Source: Megalopta genalis
Lineage: Eukaryota > Arthropoda > Insecta > Hymenoptera > Halictidae
Direction of reading: 5' to 3'
Assembly: GCF_051020955.1 (NCBI RefSeq)
Contig: NC_135029.1
Coordinates: 6,466,001 to 6,530,000, forward strand
Length of the DNA: 64,000 nt
The first letter of the stretch is position 1. The number at the start of each line of letters is the position of its first letter. This document shows, piece after piece, positions 11,887 through 23,180 of the stretch. Both the position numbers and the translations under genes were made by a program. The notes below the pieces were generated by a model. That model was not told the origin of the DNA, did no database searches, and was given only the letters and a program-made list of their open reading frames with translations.

Positions 11887-13229
11887 GAAATTAATGTTTA
11901 TCGAGATATTCTTCGGTTGATTTTTAATGCAAGAAATATTGAAAATGTCCATTATAATGCAAGCTTGTGAAAAGCGAGAGGTACATGTGTAAGTGTGTGA
12001 TATTTTGATAAAAAAGGAAATTGTTACCGTTCGTGCTCTTATTTATACCAAATAATTATTGTTGAGAACACTTTTTCGTACAACATGAAGTTCGCAAGAA
12101 AAACGAAGGTAAAAGCGTTAAATGACTAACCCTGCACAATCTCACTTTGTCGATCACCTTATAATCTAATCGCCGGACCCGTCGCGACACGGCAGCAGCT
12201 GACAGTAGGCTGGTTTTGCTGGAACCTTGTCGATGACGCGGAAGAAGAACCGCAACAAGGGAGCACCTAACAACTCCATAAAGCAAGCCGCCGAGTAATT
12301 AAATGCTCGTAGAATCGCACAAGTTGCGCCTTTAATTGCATTATTAATTTCAAACGGGGAGGCTTTATGAATAGAAGAAGGAACGGCAAATATGAATAAT
12401 AAGCAACGTAAACGACAAAACTTTGAAATGATTCTGCAAGCTTTGAAATTTGTTAGCACTCAGAGATTAATTGAGAACCGTAAACTCAAAGGAGTAATTA
12501 TTATTTTCACATGTAATTAATGTGGAAGAGAAATGTTTCGCTACATATGTATATCGGTCCAATTTCGCCACGGTTTGAGAAACTTTCAATCAACTGAATG
12601 CAACATTTCCACATCAGAAAATCCTATTCGATGTATGAGAAATAATTTCCTCTATTTCTTTTATGCAGGAGTCCGGCAGGGAACTCTTTGTGCCATAGGG
12701 ATCCGTATGAAATATTCTTTTTTTGTTTCTGCTGGATGAAGGACACAGAGATTTACGGATGAATATATGTTCGCGGAAAGCATTTTTTCGAAGTAACAGC
12801 TTCCATCAAAAATGCTTTTTTGCGATACGAACAGAATAAAAAGAGGGGGGATTAGTTTCGCCCATGCGTCGCGGAAATCTAACACTGACAGCGCGCTTTT
12901 GTAATAATAAGTGAATATTTGAGAAGTGTGTGTATCGTCTTAAGCGATAAACAAAACCCTTCGTGACTTGACCTCGTGACATTCGATCGCGAGATTTCCT
13001 CTAATTCGTAAAAATATTTGATTACTTCTAACAATAGATGAGAGACATAGAGACAGACATATATATCACAGAATGCTTGGAAAAGCTGGATATTTTTACC
13101 ATTAAAATTCTTTCGTTTTATTGTAAAATATAGAATCGTCTCACTTCTTACTATTGTCTTTATTCGACATATTTAAATCAATATTTAACGTAAACATTTA
13201 TAATAAAGGTATTTTAAAGTACTTTCAGA
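11887..13229. other. Gene-free stretch
   Basis: No repeat ends or domain-bearing ORFs were recognised. Overlapping minus-strand ORFs at 12056-12459 (76 and 97 codons) share the same DNA in different frames, and neither looks like a known protein. Composition is mixed. Confidence 0.3.
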
Positions 13230-13380
13230 CAGAGTTGGGCAAAAAGTAATTGGATATAAATTAGATTATAAATCAGATTACTTTTATAAATTATAATTAG
13301 TTCTATAAACTAGTTATAATAAATAACGAGTTATAATCGTTAATCATTGATGAGATTACTTTTGTTTCAACAACTCTGTT
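13230..13380. mobile_element. Short element with AGAGTTGGGCA-type terminus (family H, copy 1)
   Basis: It begins CAGAGTTGGGCAAAAAGTAA and ends TTTCAACAACTCTGTT, imperfect inverted ends of about 10-12 bp. The 151-bp interior is made of short variants of AGATTA/TAATCAG/ATAACTAGTTAT, so it is self-similar. The terminus matches the elements at 53291 and 26206, whose interiors differ. Non-coding. Confidence 0.55.
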
Positions 13381-13789
13381 CCAGAAAATAGAGAGTCAAA
13401 GACACGCAACAAATAATTTACACGTAAATTGCGGCGTCCCTGAAACTTAAAAATTTAAATGCATTGAGTCTACCAACTAGTATTTCATATCAATTTATTT
13501 CAGTCAGTATTTATTTTTACAGTATTTCATGAATATCTCACACGATACTTCACGAACCAACTACCAATAGCCAAGAGCTCAATGCAAAACAATGGAGGCA
13601 GCTGTTTGAACAACCAGAAAAGACTTTTAACGTATTCATGCTGAAATGAAATAGTCTCGCATTCTTTCCCTTCGGTGTTTTAAAGTTATTTATACATCGC
13701 ATGTTTCAACCATGTGAGTGTCTCAAATGGAGTTGAAATTCAAATATAATTCCTGCAACGAACGTACGAATTTCAAGAGATAGGAGAAC

Positions 13790-13870
13790 TGGTCAAGTTC
13801 TGGGCCAGGGTTCAAACCCGCATTGTTTGCCCGCCGTGGGACTGTTTTAACCAATTTAGGCACTCAGACT
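13790..13870 (-). mobile_element. tRNA-related SINE-like fragment
   Basis: On the minus strand a B-box-like GGTTTGAACCC (13808-13818; consensus GGTTCGANNCC) lies about 35 bases downstream of an A-box-like TGCCTAAATTGG (about 13851-13862). This is the spacing of an internal RNA polymerase III promoter. The acceptor and anticodon arms do not fold as a functional tRNA, so a tRNA-derived SINE head or tRNA pseudogene is the better reading. The tail would extend towards lower coordinates but its end is unclear. Confidence 0.4.
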
Positions 13871-14112
13871 GTCTACAATCCATCCATCTTCTCGGAATTC
13901 ACCGAACTCTTAGTGTGACCACCGAGTATAGGGTTAGTTCTCTTTCTATTCTCGGTGGGCCGAATATAGAGACCTGCAGGAAGGCTGCCCAAATGACCCG
14001 GGAAACGATGGTCTAAGTTAACACCAGCTAGCAAAATGTCTTTCTCGAAAGCCTGGCCATCGTTTGGATATGATTGGCTGGTTCCAGACACGGCTAGTAC
14101 AGATCTCACAAT
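13871..14112. other. CG-richer segment of unknown nature beside SINE-like head
   Basis: About 240 bp of distinctly less AT-rich sequence sits between the SINE-like head and a TTAA at 14113. It contains inverted words, such as AACGATGG near 14003 and CCATCGTT near 14057. It may belong to the same mobile element or be host sequence. The 78-codon minus ORF inside is not recognisable. Confidence 0.25.
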
Positions 14113-14140
14113 TTAATCCTTTGCACTCGGGTGTCGTAAT
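14113..14140 (+). mobile_element. piggyBac-like end (family C, orphan left end)
   Basis: TTAA at 14113-14116 is followed by TCCTTTGCACTCGGGTGTCG. This matches the family C left end (CCCTTTGCACTCGGGTGGTG at 17229) with two mismatches in the first 18 bases. The homology then stops, so only a stub remains. Confidence 0.5.
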
Positions 14141-16214
14141 GCTATTCCTTTTTATTTATTTGTTTTCATACTGCGAGGTAATCACGTGAAATATATAAAT
14201 AAAAGCACAAAATCGTTTACTTATTAATTCCTATAGAATTTCGCAGCAAAAGAATGATTTTTATTTCAATTCGACCTTGTACAGTATAATCACAATGTTT
14301 GTAAAACTCGCTTCGAATTTCTGGTAGGAACACTCGTGCACGAAAGTATTCGAACACTAGTCTAACTTTGACTTCTACGGCATATATGTATTTACATGAA
14401 TATAATGAGATAGGGTGAAAATACAAACAACAATCACATTATAATAATATGACAATGTGCCGCACAAGCAGCATATCGAAAAGAAAGAAGCGATAGAATA
14501 AAAAGATACAATAAGTGAAGAATAACGAAAGCATTGTTTAAAAAGCGGTCATTTCATCGCTCTGGTGGCTATATAGTGTTGATTAAACGGTAAATAATTT
14601 TTTCCTATCGGTTCGTGCCGATTACACGTGAAAAGTGCTTGAATAATATATAATTCTGATATCGGAGGACCAGATAATCGAGGTTTTACCGTATCGCTCG
14701 TCGAACATTGCATCGGACATGAAATGATCGTGCAATAAACTGATTTTTTGGTCCGGAGCGTCGCCTAATTGAAATGATTCAAACGAACCTTGGTAGCTCG
14801 GCAGCAGCGATCGCTATCGCGCCGCATAATGTTCGCGAGAGCTTCTTCTATTTCATCAGCCGAAGCGGACGAGGCCGAATATTCAGCCTCCGTTCTCCAT
14901 TATCGAATTTAGCAAAAATTTGAATAAAATTCATTGAACACTGGTTATACGCGGCTTTCCATAGTACTCGGTCAAATTGCGTCTGGCATCGATCTATTGA
15001 CACGGGCTTCTGCTCCATTCTGTCCGGAGAGGAACCGGTTTCCAGTAGCTGGTTCTATCCGCAGGAAACATCACCGCTGCGAGGGGCGTAACTCGTCACG
15101 GACCGATGGATCCCCGTTGTATGGTTTATGAGCACACACGATGGACACATGGTACGTTCGCGATCAATCTCACCTGCACGCATGCGCATTATAAGTATAA
15201 AAATATAAAAAAAAAAGACGAGCGAGGAAGATTATGGGGGAAAAACGAGAGGACAAAGCAGTCACCGAGCATTGGGGAACCGAATCGAGACAATGCGGAC
15301 ATTCTGAACGCTGTGCACCAATTTCGCTCTGCGTTTGCTGTCATAAGGTAAACATTTTATACGGACTTCTGCTAGCTCTGAATTCAAAGGAACAAAAACG
15401 CTGACGAACGACTGGAATGATTAAAAAGTGTGCCACGATGGTCCACCATGTTGTCGTTTACTGTGCATGCAGTATTTGTTTATTTATTTATTTATTTATT
15501 TATAGCCTATTTCGTTTTGATAAGTATGACTTAACGGCAATACCCGCCGTGTTAGTTTTGAGTTATTTATGACATTTTCTCTCAGACTAATTTTTATCCG
15601 CGTATAATAAACGTATTGTTTGTATGCCTGAGTACGAAGCATACAACTTCCGAGATGATGGATGCAAGGAAAATAAGAATAAGGGAAGATAGTTAATTAT
15701 AAAATGAGCTTGTATAAAATGAATATAACAAAAATATGGGCGTTGATAAACAGCGAAATGTCCTAATATGTTTACTGGCACAACGTGGCAATACAGAAAA
15801 TGCGAAGTGTCGCTTGATTTGCCAAAATGTTTTGAAACATATCATTCGCTGCAAAACTATTAATAACTTTTTGTATTTTATTTCTTTACACTGGAGAACA
15901 TATGTTACTGTATCGTAAGAGTTTCATATAAGTAAATTCAATCTCTTCGAACACGAAACAATACGATTTAATTAATTAATTTATTTCTTACGGAATATAA
16001 AATGAAATTCAATCCAATATTCACAATTGCGAATTTTAGAAGGATGCGAATGGGTTAATTATGTAAACCGAGTTCCTTTTCATGTCTAGACGGCTGAGAG
16101 AGAAAATAAATAAAACAAATATCCTGGTAAAGATTTATGTAAACATATATAGTAACGTATGGATTTATATAAACATTATGTATCATAATTATACATATGT
16201 ATATATATGTATAT
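14141..16214. other. Gene-free stretch with a TTTA microsatellite
   Basis: No CDS or RNA gene can be supported. A (TTTA)n tract of about six units is at 15479-15504. The part 14680-15340 is somewhat CG-rich, with unremarkable ORFs of 81 codons or fewer. The 16140-16215 end is (AT)-rich simple sequence. Confidence 0.35.
15479..15504. repeat. (TTTA)n microsatellite
   Basis: Uninterrupted TTTA units, about 26 bp. Confidence 0.95.
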
Positions 16215-16450
16215 CATACAAGAGCCGTTTAAAGCAGAAATGTATATAATATTATTAAATCATATTTAATTTAATATTTTATTCGATTTTGTTTATTATC
16301 TTACGTTAAAGCTTGAAAGTGTCTTACATAAAACTTGTAACAATTTTTTATGTTATTTCATTTTACAGGACCTTCGATTCATCCTTCATTATTCACAAAT
16401 TAACCTTTCCGATTTACACAATTTCTGCTTTCCACGACAAATACATATAT
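16215..16450 (+). repeat. Dispersed repeat I, copy 1
   Basis: It is collinear with 32330-32610. Shared blocks in order are GAGCC-TTTAAAGCA, AAATCATATTTAATT, TTAAAGCTTGAAAGTG, ATGTTATT-CATTTTACAG and ATTCATCCTTCATTAT. By eye they are roughly 75-80 percent alike. The ends are undefined and there is no coding capacity. Class unknown; it could be part of a larger transposon. Confidence 0.7.
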
Positions 16451-17224
16451 TATATCGAGGTTTTCTAACTAAGAATATACCAACTTGCAACTACCAACAT
16501 TATGCTCACTAAATAAATAAAAAACGAATAGCCATAATAGTTGTCCATCGATATTTTTCCAGGACACATGAAAGCTCTCGGAAATGTAATTAATATGTAC
16601 TCGAGGTAAGTTCCGCCTGTCGATACTATTTCAATATGAATCTTCACGCGGACCAGCGCCCATTAGTTGCCGTTAGCCTGTATCCACCAAAGTTTCGTCC
16701 CTTAAGAACAACGTTATAGTTTCCACTTACTTTCAAGCTCGCGCTTCTTCGCGCTACAGGAACTTAACGTCCTTGTTTACCGAAGTTCGCCCAAGAGAGC
16801 CAAGGATTTACCACTGTGACTCGGGGGAGTGAGAATGGTGTTGACTTCGTACACGTTCGATCAGTCCCAGGAGGAGAGGGACTCGAATATACTCGTTTCT
16901 CGCTGGTTCGTCCTGTTCCTTGATTTACGCGACGATTCTTACCGATATAGGATTTCGACACAGACAAGACGGAAGAGGCACCTCCTGTTTGCGCAACCGA
17001 CACACAGTGTCGAGCTACTAATTTGACAAAACTCAATTTTGATATTTATTCTGCGTAACGTGTCTCTTTATTTTTATCGTAACAAATGATGTTATTATTG
17101 TAAATATTGTTTATTCTTTCATATGCGCCATGTTTATTAACAATTGTACGATACAACATTTATTTAAGAAAAGTTATATTATTATTGATCGAAGAGTAAC
17201 AAAATAAGATAAAATAAAATAATA
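16451..17224. other. Gene-free stretch
   Basis: ORFs of 90 codons or fewer overlap on opposite strands at 16764-17036, a mixed-composition patch with no recognisable domain. Nothing else was seen. Confidence 0.3.
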
Positions 17225-17410
17225 TTAACCCTTTGCACTCGGGTGGTGACTCAGAGGCACCACTAAAATTTGTTACACCAGGTTTTAAGATGATTTTTAT
17301 ATTAACAAAGTTTAGATTTAAAAAATTGTTAAGAGTGTAACTGTTGTGCGAGTCCCAAGGATCAATTTCACATGCATAAAATGCATTTTATCGTATAGAA
17401 TAAAATTCTT
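17225..17410 (+). mobile_element. piggyBac-like MITE, family C, 3'-truncated
   Basis: TTAA at 17225-17228 is followed by CCCTTTGCACTCGG. A subterminal hairpin, GTGGTG (17243-17248) with CACCAC (17258-17263), lies just inside. The body is collinear with 27243-27410, including GCGAGTCCCAAG and CATGCATAAAATGCATTTTA. No matching right end follows, so homology fades after about 17410. Confidence 0.75.
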
Positions 17411-18444
17411 CTTCAATACATATAAAAATAATCCGAAATTTATATATTTATATTTTTCTTAAAATTGTTCCAATGGTCAATCACTCTCATTAAAAACACA
17501 GTATAAACATCGTTAATTTCAAAATAATTTAGCAGAATTGATTGAAACAATCAAACGTATTTTCGCCCCGCTAGTTCGCATTATACAAATTCATTTTAAG
17601 ATATCAAAAAGTAAACACAAAATTTGTTTTCTAATATTAGCTGATATTAATCTTAAATAAGAACATGTGTAAGAATTGTCTTAAAAAATGTAATACAATG
17701 TACATTTAGAATGCACCGACGTAGAAACATCAATACTCTTATTGTACAAATATTATTCCTTTTTTACGAAATTCAGTTATGAGTATTGTCCACCTAATTA
17801 ACATTAATCGAAACACCGTGTAACGTTGTCGTAGTCGCAAACTTTGCTCCGGTGTTACGAATAGGATTTGGGATAAACGCCAGGAACCCGCGAACAATCT
17901 GCACCGCGTACGAACTGCTTGGAAATGTAAATCACTCGTCCTTCCGTGCATTACGAAATATTAGCCGGTTCAATGAGTAGGACACCCTTTCTTTGGATAA
18001 CGACGAAATAGTTCGTACATAGGAGACGTACTATACATGTATGCGAGGCGTACCCAACTTCGGTGGCGCGACGGGTTCGGTCCACGTACATACTAAAAAA
18101 CGTTCCCGTAAATGCTCTCCTTATCTGACCTTGTTTCTGAGTTACTGCCGCGCGTTTTTGTCTCCCAGTAATCCTTCTGGCAACCGAAGTTTCGAAGTCC
18201 TTTGGTTTACGACACGGAACAGAAGATAACGTTGATGTACTTCGACGGCGTGCCGAAGACATTTGCCAGCGAATTCGGACACTTGGCGAATTTTGGACGG
18301 CCGGGAAAGTCTGCGATGACGAGACGTTTAAGAGCTTGTACTCTTGTGCCGGAATGGCATGGAATAAACGAGGAGAGGGAAACAAGCTGGCGCGACATGA
18401 AAACACGATTAAATGGGAACAACTGAATTTGTAAATTCTGACCA
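17411..18444. other. Gene-free stretch
   Basis: The first half is AT-rich and the part after about 17800 is CG-richer. The 206-codon minus-strand ORF at 17951-18571 begins inside the following MITE-1 copy, overlaps plus-strand ORFs and shows no domain. I do not call it a gene. Confidence 0.35.
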
Positions 18445-18645
18445 GACTGCGAATCTTTATGGAAGACACAAATTGTCGGCATCTGTTGCGGGAAAAATAG
18501 GAGTAACCTAAAAGTTGCATTCTTTCTTGTATGATTTTAAAAGGTCGAAAATAATATATTGTCGTTATCAAATGTTTTTAATCTTTCTACTGTTCGACAT
18601 TAGAAATACTCATTTTTGTCATAAATGCATAACATTCATCGTCTA
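18445..18645 (+). mobile_element. MITE-1 copy
   Basis: The left end GACTGCGAATCTTTATG is at 18445. The right end ATAAATGCATAACATTCATC plus GTC runs to 18643, then TA. The interior has the usual order: poly-A/T block, GTCGAAAATAATATATTG, then CATTTTTGTCATAAATGCAT. The left flanking TA is mutated to CA. Confidence 0.7.
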
Positions 18646-18664
18646 CTTATGATCTTGTGTGTAC

Positions 18665-18800
18665 AAACTGATTTATAGTTACAATATAAATTATATTACT
18701 ATTTATAGTAATATATTATATATTAATTATATTATAAATTATATATTATATATTAATATATTTATATATATTACTATTTATAGCATAGTAAATATAGTAC
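18665..18800. repeat. AT-only self-complementary simple sequence
   Basis: Nearly pure A/T with repeated TATATTAATATA and ATTTATAG motifs that pair with one another. It yields spurious Ile/Tyr/Asn-rich ORFs (18659-18943). Confidence 0.8.
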
Positions 18801-19560
18801 TAATTGTATATGTACTCGTGATTAGTTTTCTTTTGGATTCGAATGAAAAATTCTTTGGAAATTCGAACTTCCAGAAGAAGTCACAAAAGTATCATATTCT
18901 AATAATGAAGATCGACGAAGAGAGGATTTGTGCACGGTCATGAAAGGACCTGGTGTATGATTGCAGAGTTAATTACAATTACGCTGTAGATTTCATGAAT
19001 TTATAACAAAAATGAATACATGAAGTGTGGAACAACAGAAAGATTACAACAACGAATATGGCTCGTTCATACAGTAAATACTGAAGTAAAAGGAAGAAAA
19101 TATTTTGGAGCACAAAGGGTTAAGGCGATGTTGATTCAAAAATGATGGCATTTCAGTTTCGCTCCCTATGTCATTCAATTTTCGCGCGAGAGTTCATTAA
19201 ATAACAAACTGACCAATATCGATTTCGATAAATGTATGTTCAATGCAGGTCATTAAATTCATTAAACAAGATTAGTTCGCAGGTGCGGAACGCGTTGTAA
19301 CTGATATAACGGGGCAAACGCGATTGTGCATAAATAAATAAACAACATAAATGTATAGAACAATGAATTGTTTAGCTTAACGATTCCGTAACAAATAAGC
19401 CGGTTTCATTGGCCATATTGTTAAAAGAGAGTTTAACCGGTTACTGTGATTATACCGTATGTACATATTTGATTTTCTGTATATTTTCTATAAATATTAC
19501 ACTTTGATAAAATATATAATTTAATCAAGAATATTAAAGCATACATCCTTCTTAGCCAAT
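18801..19560. other. Gene-free stretch with an orphan family C-like end
   Basis: GCACAAAGGGTTAA at about 19110-19123 matches the right terminus of the TTAA families (GTGCAAAGGGTTAA), but a partner left end was not found. At about 18990 the sequence GTAGATTTCATGAATTTATA resembles a decayed MITE-1 end. Confidence 0.35.
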
Positions 19561-19779
19561 TACAGTAAATTCTCTCTAATTTATGCTGAGATTGTACATA
19601 AAAATGGACAATTTGGGAAGAGGAAATACGATTATTCGAGCCACGCGGCTCGCTTTTATAGTTACCGATTGTTAACAGCTATAAAAACGGGCCGCAAGGC
19701 TAGAATAATCGTATCTCCTCTTCCCAAATTGTCCATTTTTCTATACAATCTGAGCGTTAATTAGGAAGGATTTACTGTA
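19561..19779. mobile_element. Palindromic MITE, family B, complete copy
   Basis: TA flanks (19561-19562 and 19778-19779) enclose 215 bp. The left arm begins CAGTAAATTCTCTCTAATT, and the right end is its reverse complement with few changes. Inner arm segments such as GGACAATTTGGGAAGAGG and CCTCTTCCCAAATTGTCC match perfectly. The hairpin covers nearly the whole element. There is no coding capacity; TA target sites and a CAGT start suggest the Tc1/mariner superfamily. Confidence 0.85.
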
Positions 19780-19870
19780 CAGTAATGTCTCTCTAATTGA
19801 CGCTCAGGTTGTCCAGAAAAATGGAGAATTTGGGGAAAGGAATTGCGGTTCGTTTTTATAGTTGCGAATT
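19778..19870 (+). mobile_element. Palindromic MITE, family B, half copy in tandem
   Basis: A second left arm (CAGTAATGTCTCTCTAATTG) starts at 19780 and shares the TA with the preceding complete copy. It keeps the arm through GAGAATTTGGGG and the TTTTTATAGTTGCGAATTGT centre, then stops. It could be a later insertion into the TA, or a rearrangement product. Confidence 0.75.
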
Positions 19871-19992
19871 GTCGACTACCTACCTTGTTTTGACAATAGT
19901 CATGAAGAAATGGCAACACTTTGTGTTACGATGAATATACTCATAAAAAAACCAACTGAAAAAATGAAGCGATTAATTCCTTCTGGGGATTG
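19871..19992. other. Short spacer
   Basis: Nothing was recognised between two mobile elements. Confidence 0.4.
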
Positions 19993-20206
19993 TTAACCTC
20001 TTCCTCTGTAGCAACGAGTCAAACTCGCGATGAAGATTTCACGCGTCATTTGCTAAATATAAAAACTAAATAAAAAATTTCAAAGGAGACAAAGAAGAAG
20101 AGAAAGAAGAACATTTGATTCCTCCGTTATCAAAATCGAGAAACTATCGAGAACGAAGAAGTGCTGATCACGTAGTTGTGAAATAAATCGTAGAGCAAAG
20201 GGTTAA
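19993..20206. mobile_element. TTAA-flanked MITE, family D, copy 1
   Basis: TTAA at 19993-19996 and 20203-20206 enclose 206 bp. The ends are imperfect inverted repeats: CCTCTTCCTCTGTAGC on the left and CCCTTTGCTCTACG on the right read inwards. A subterminal hairpin CGAGT (20015-20019)/ACTCG (20023-20027) follows the left end. The interior block ATTTGATTCCTCCGTTATC is shared with the copy at 30473. It is non-coding and probably moved by a piggyBac-type enzyme. Confidence 0.7.
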
Positions 20207-22424
20207 TTCACGGAGAATTGTTATTAACATCGATTTGCTTAGATGTTTCATCAGAACCTTGTTGTACAATCTCTGCTTCTCCGTAGTTCGTTCCTTGGAG
20301 ATTGCTTGGATCTAGTCTAGTAGGATGTTAGTTCCAAACACGACCAAACAGTTCGTCTAACGATGTTCGAAGAAGATGCCTTACAAGTACTGTTGCAGTT
20401 CGATTTTGAAAACAAAATAGTGTAATATAGAACGTTGTTACAACGACTAATTACCAATTCACGCGTTTACCGATCGAAATTGCAAAAGAGTGTGCAAACG
20501 ATGCCATATAGATAGTGAATCGCTAGTGTCGAACAGTCGGTTTACTGCAAACAAGACGAGTCAGCTAGGAGATGATAATAACGACGGAGGAGGAATCAAT
20601 TGACCCAATTCCGCGTGCCGGTCCTGCCTGCTGGGCTGCCACCATTATCTAATTTAACTATTTAGGCGACCACTCGCACACTCCCTTCGTACAGGCTGCT
20701 GAGAATAATGCCCTCGCGCGGGAAACCTGAGAAACGATATTTAATTTCTGCCACTCCCCCTTCATTGCGCCGCCATTTACTATCGGCAAACTTGTAATGC
20801 CTCGTAAATGGATTTTCCTAGGTCCGTAAGAATATCGATTTTCGACTGATTTTTGCTCCATCTCTGTGCCTTTATATAAAAATTTATAGAATGCACGTGT
20901 ATTAAAAATATTAATAATATCTTTACGGGATTTTGATCACAGTCTGCTAGTCAATGACAGAAATATTTCTTCCATTCCATCAAATGAAATATCTAACCGC
21001 GCCATCGAATTCATTGAAATTTCCATTGATTCTAATTTACTACAATTTTCATTGATTCTAATTTATTAAAGTTACACCATTGATTATAATTTAATTTTGT
21101 AATACAAGACGGTTTACATTTCATAAACTCTTTCATTCTAGCTACTGATTAAAACAAGTTACTGTACTACCTTTATGTAGTTCGAATATTGCAGCTATTT
21201 AATATTCATGCAGCAGAGATGACTTTATACTTCAAACAGAAGGACATATTTTTCATGAACAGGTAAATACAATTAATTTGGCAAATTCCTTTATATTAGT
21301 GAAAAATCAGTTAATAATAGAAATAAAATGATCAATTCTATGTATACATATGTACATATAAATATGGTTAATTGTAATATGTGAATTCAATTTAATTTCT
21401 AAGAATGACTGGGTATCGATCAAATCGAATTATATTTCATATCTAATTAAATGTTTGTAATTATTTTGCTATAATTTTAACATATCATTGAATCATTAAA
21501 ACTTTGCTTTGTGTCGCAATGATTCTTTACATCATTTATTTATCAATCAACATATTTCTCGATAACATAAATTCACTAGAAAATATTGTTTTAACACTAA
21601 AGTGATCAACGTAGATTGGTTTATTGTTATATCAGCGATGTAAATTTAATATATGTCGCATAATACTTTTTCAAAAGGCTTCTAATACAGTCAAAGCACA
21701 CTTCTCATTATTATTCTTTTTTCCAAAATCTCGAAAGGCATCATCAATCTTACAGACATAAATCTCAAACTTCTTCGTCCAGAAAAATTAATTTTATGGC
21801 TACCAAACTTTCCTGAACAGTCGCTGAAACCTGGGCGTCGCAAATTATGAGTTCACCTACCTAAAAGAGAAAACTGAAAATAACCTTGGAAACTTCGATA
21901 AATAAAAACTAACGAAAAGTTTGCTGTAACCATCTTGGAGAACTGTGAACGATATCATGCGACGCATAGTTTCGATCGATCCGCTAATAAGGGAATAAAA
22001 ATTTCTGGTAATATATTGCGTAAAAATATGTTGTTACTATTTCTTAAACTGTTATTTTGCATAATGACGTTTTTGGCCGGAAATATTCTTCTTGGCTTTC
22101 TGTTTCATTGCGTTGACCATGCAACGGGAAGCCGATGCCTTTAGGGGAATAACAGAACTAAAACTCGATACTGACGAAAGCACGTAGTTAGGCACGAGGC
22201 GGAGAATGCAACGGGAGGCTTTAATTAAATTAGTTTAGAAGTACCGGATTAACATTCGTTGGCTAATTAATGTTGCGGTCAGCTAACTCCGGGAGATTGC
22301 CTTTTTGCGTAACGAATCGTTTGCCGAGATGAACGCGGGAACAAGAAGGATCAAACGTACGAGCCGTTGACATCTTAAGGTAGTTTCCTATTTACCAATT
22401 ACCTCTGACAATCCCTGATTAACT
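20207..22424. other. Gene-free stretch
   Basis: No CDS, RNA or clear repeat boundary. The part at 22150-22340 is moderately GC and rich in TAATTA-like homeodomain-type words. It could be conserved regulatory DNA, but only comparison would tell. Confidence 0.3.
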
Positions 22425-22501
22425 TATCATTAAACAATATTACTCCTCTTTGTCGTATGCATACGACTGCCACTGTCTTTGCGAGAGATAACTTATCGCT
22501 A

Positions 22502-22698
22502 GAATGTGGATTTTTATGTAAAATAAAAATTGTCTACATCAATTGCAAGAAATCAAAACTGAGTAAAAAATTTACTCTTCTTTTTAATAATTTTAATAGA
22601 TTGAAAATAATGCAATGAAATCTTTCAATGCTTTCAACCTCTCTGCTATTTTAAATCGAAACTACGCATCTTTGTCATAAATGCATAAAATTTGCGAT
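22502..22698 (+). mobile_element. MITE-1 copy in duplicated unit 1
   Basis: It starts GAATGTGGATTTTTATG and ends CATAAATGCATAAAATTTGC. The subterminal GTCTACATCAATTGCAAG block is intact, as is the TTGTCATAAATGCAT block. Confidence 0.7.
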
Positions 22699-22784
22699 AT
22701 ACTTATCACCAAACAATGTTACCTACTCTTCTTTGTCATACACACAAGACTACCATTGTCTTTGCAAGAGATAACTTATCGCTA

Positions 22785-22950
22785 GACTGAGTACTTTTAT
22801 GCGAAATAAAAATTGTGTACATCAATTGCAAGAAATAGAAACTAAATAAAAAATTCATTATTTTAAATTGTAAATTTATTAAATTGAATTAATTTATTAA
22901 ATCTCTCTACTATTTTAAATTGAAACCACCCTTTTAAGCACTTATAACAA
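22785..22950 (+). mobile_element. MITE-1 copy in duplicated unit 2 (right end decayed)
   Basis: GACTGAGTACTTTTATGCG opens the copy. GTGTACATCAATTGCAAG matches unit 1, but the right end is only the weak AAGCACTTATAACAAAAATG. Confidence 0.6.
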
Positions 22951-23180
22951 AAATGATTAGATGACTTAAAAAACAGCGAAAAGATTAGTAGACTGCATGA
23001 ATACTGTTACATTATTTTCAACCTACCAGACTTATTAATAACGGAAACGAACTTGTATTTGACTTTAGTTTGTTGCACTCAATTTTTGTTGCATTAAACA
23101 GCCCACTCATCGCCAAACAATGTTACTCTTCGTCGTCGTACACAAGACTGCCATTATTTTTTGAGAGATATCTCTACAAC

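Larger units (their letters stand above)
22425..23180. repeat. Tandem duplication carrying MITE-1 copies
   Basis: The block AAACAATrTTACT...GACTrCCAyTGTCTTTGC...GAGATAACTTATCGCTAGA occurs at about 22433, again at about 22713, and in part at about 23115. In the first two units it is followed by a MITE-1 copy inserted at the same place (22502-22698 and 22785-about 22950). The second unit is longer (about 400 bp) because further MITE-1-like pieces lie at about 22950-23105. The MITE therefore inserted before the duplication. Confidence 0.75.

Noticed and set aside
13790..13870. A functional tRNA gene
   Set aside because: Acceptor and T-arm pairing fail and the B-box has a mismatch at the invariant C.
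17951..18571. 206-codon minus-strand ORF, the longest in the window
   Set aside because: It starts inside a MITE-1 copy (18445-18643), overlaps plus-strand ORFs, and shows no domain or plausible gene structure.
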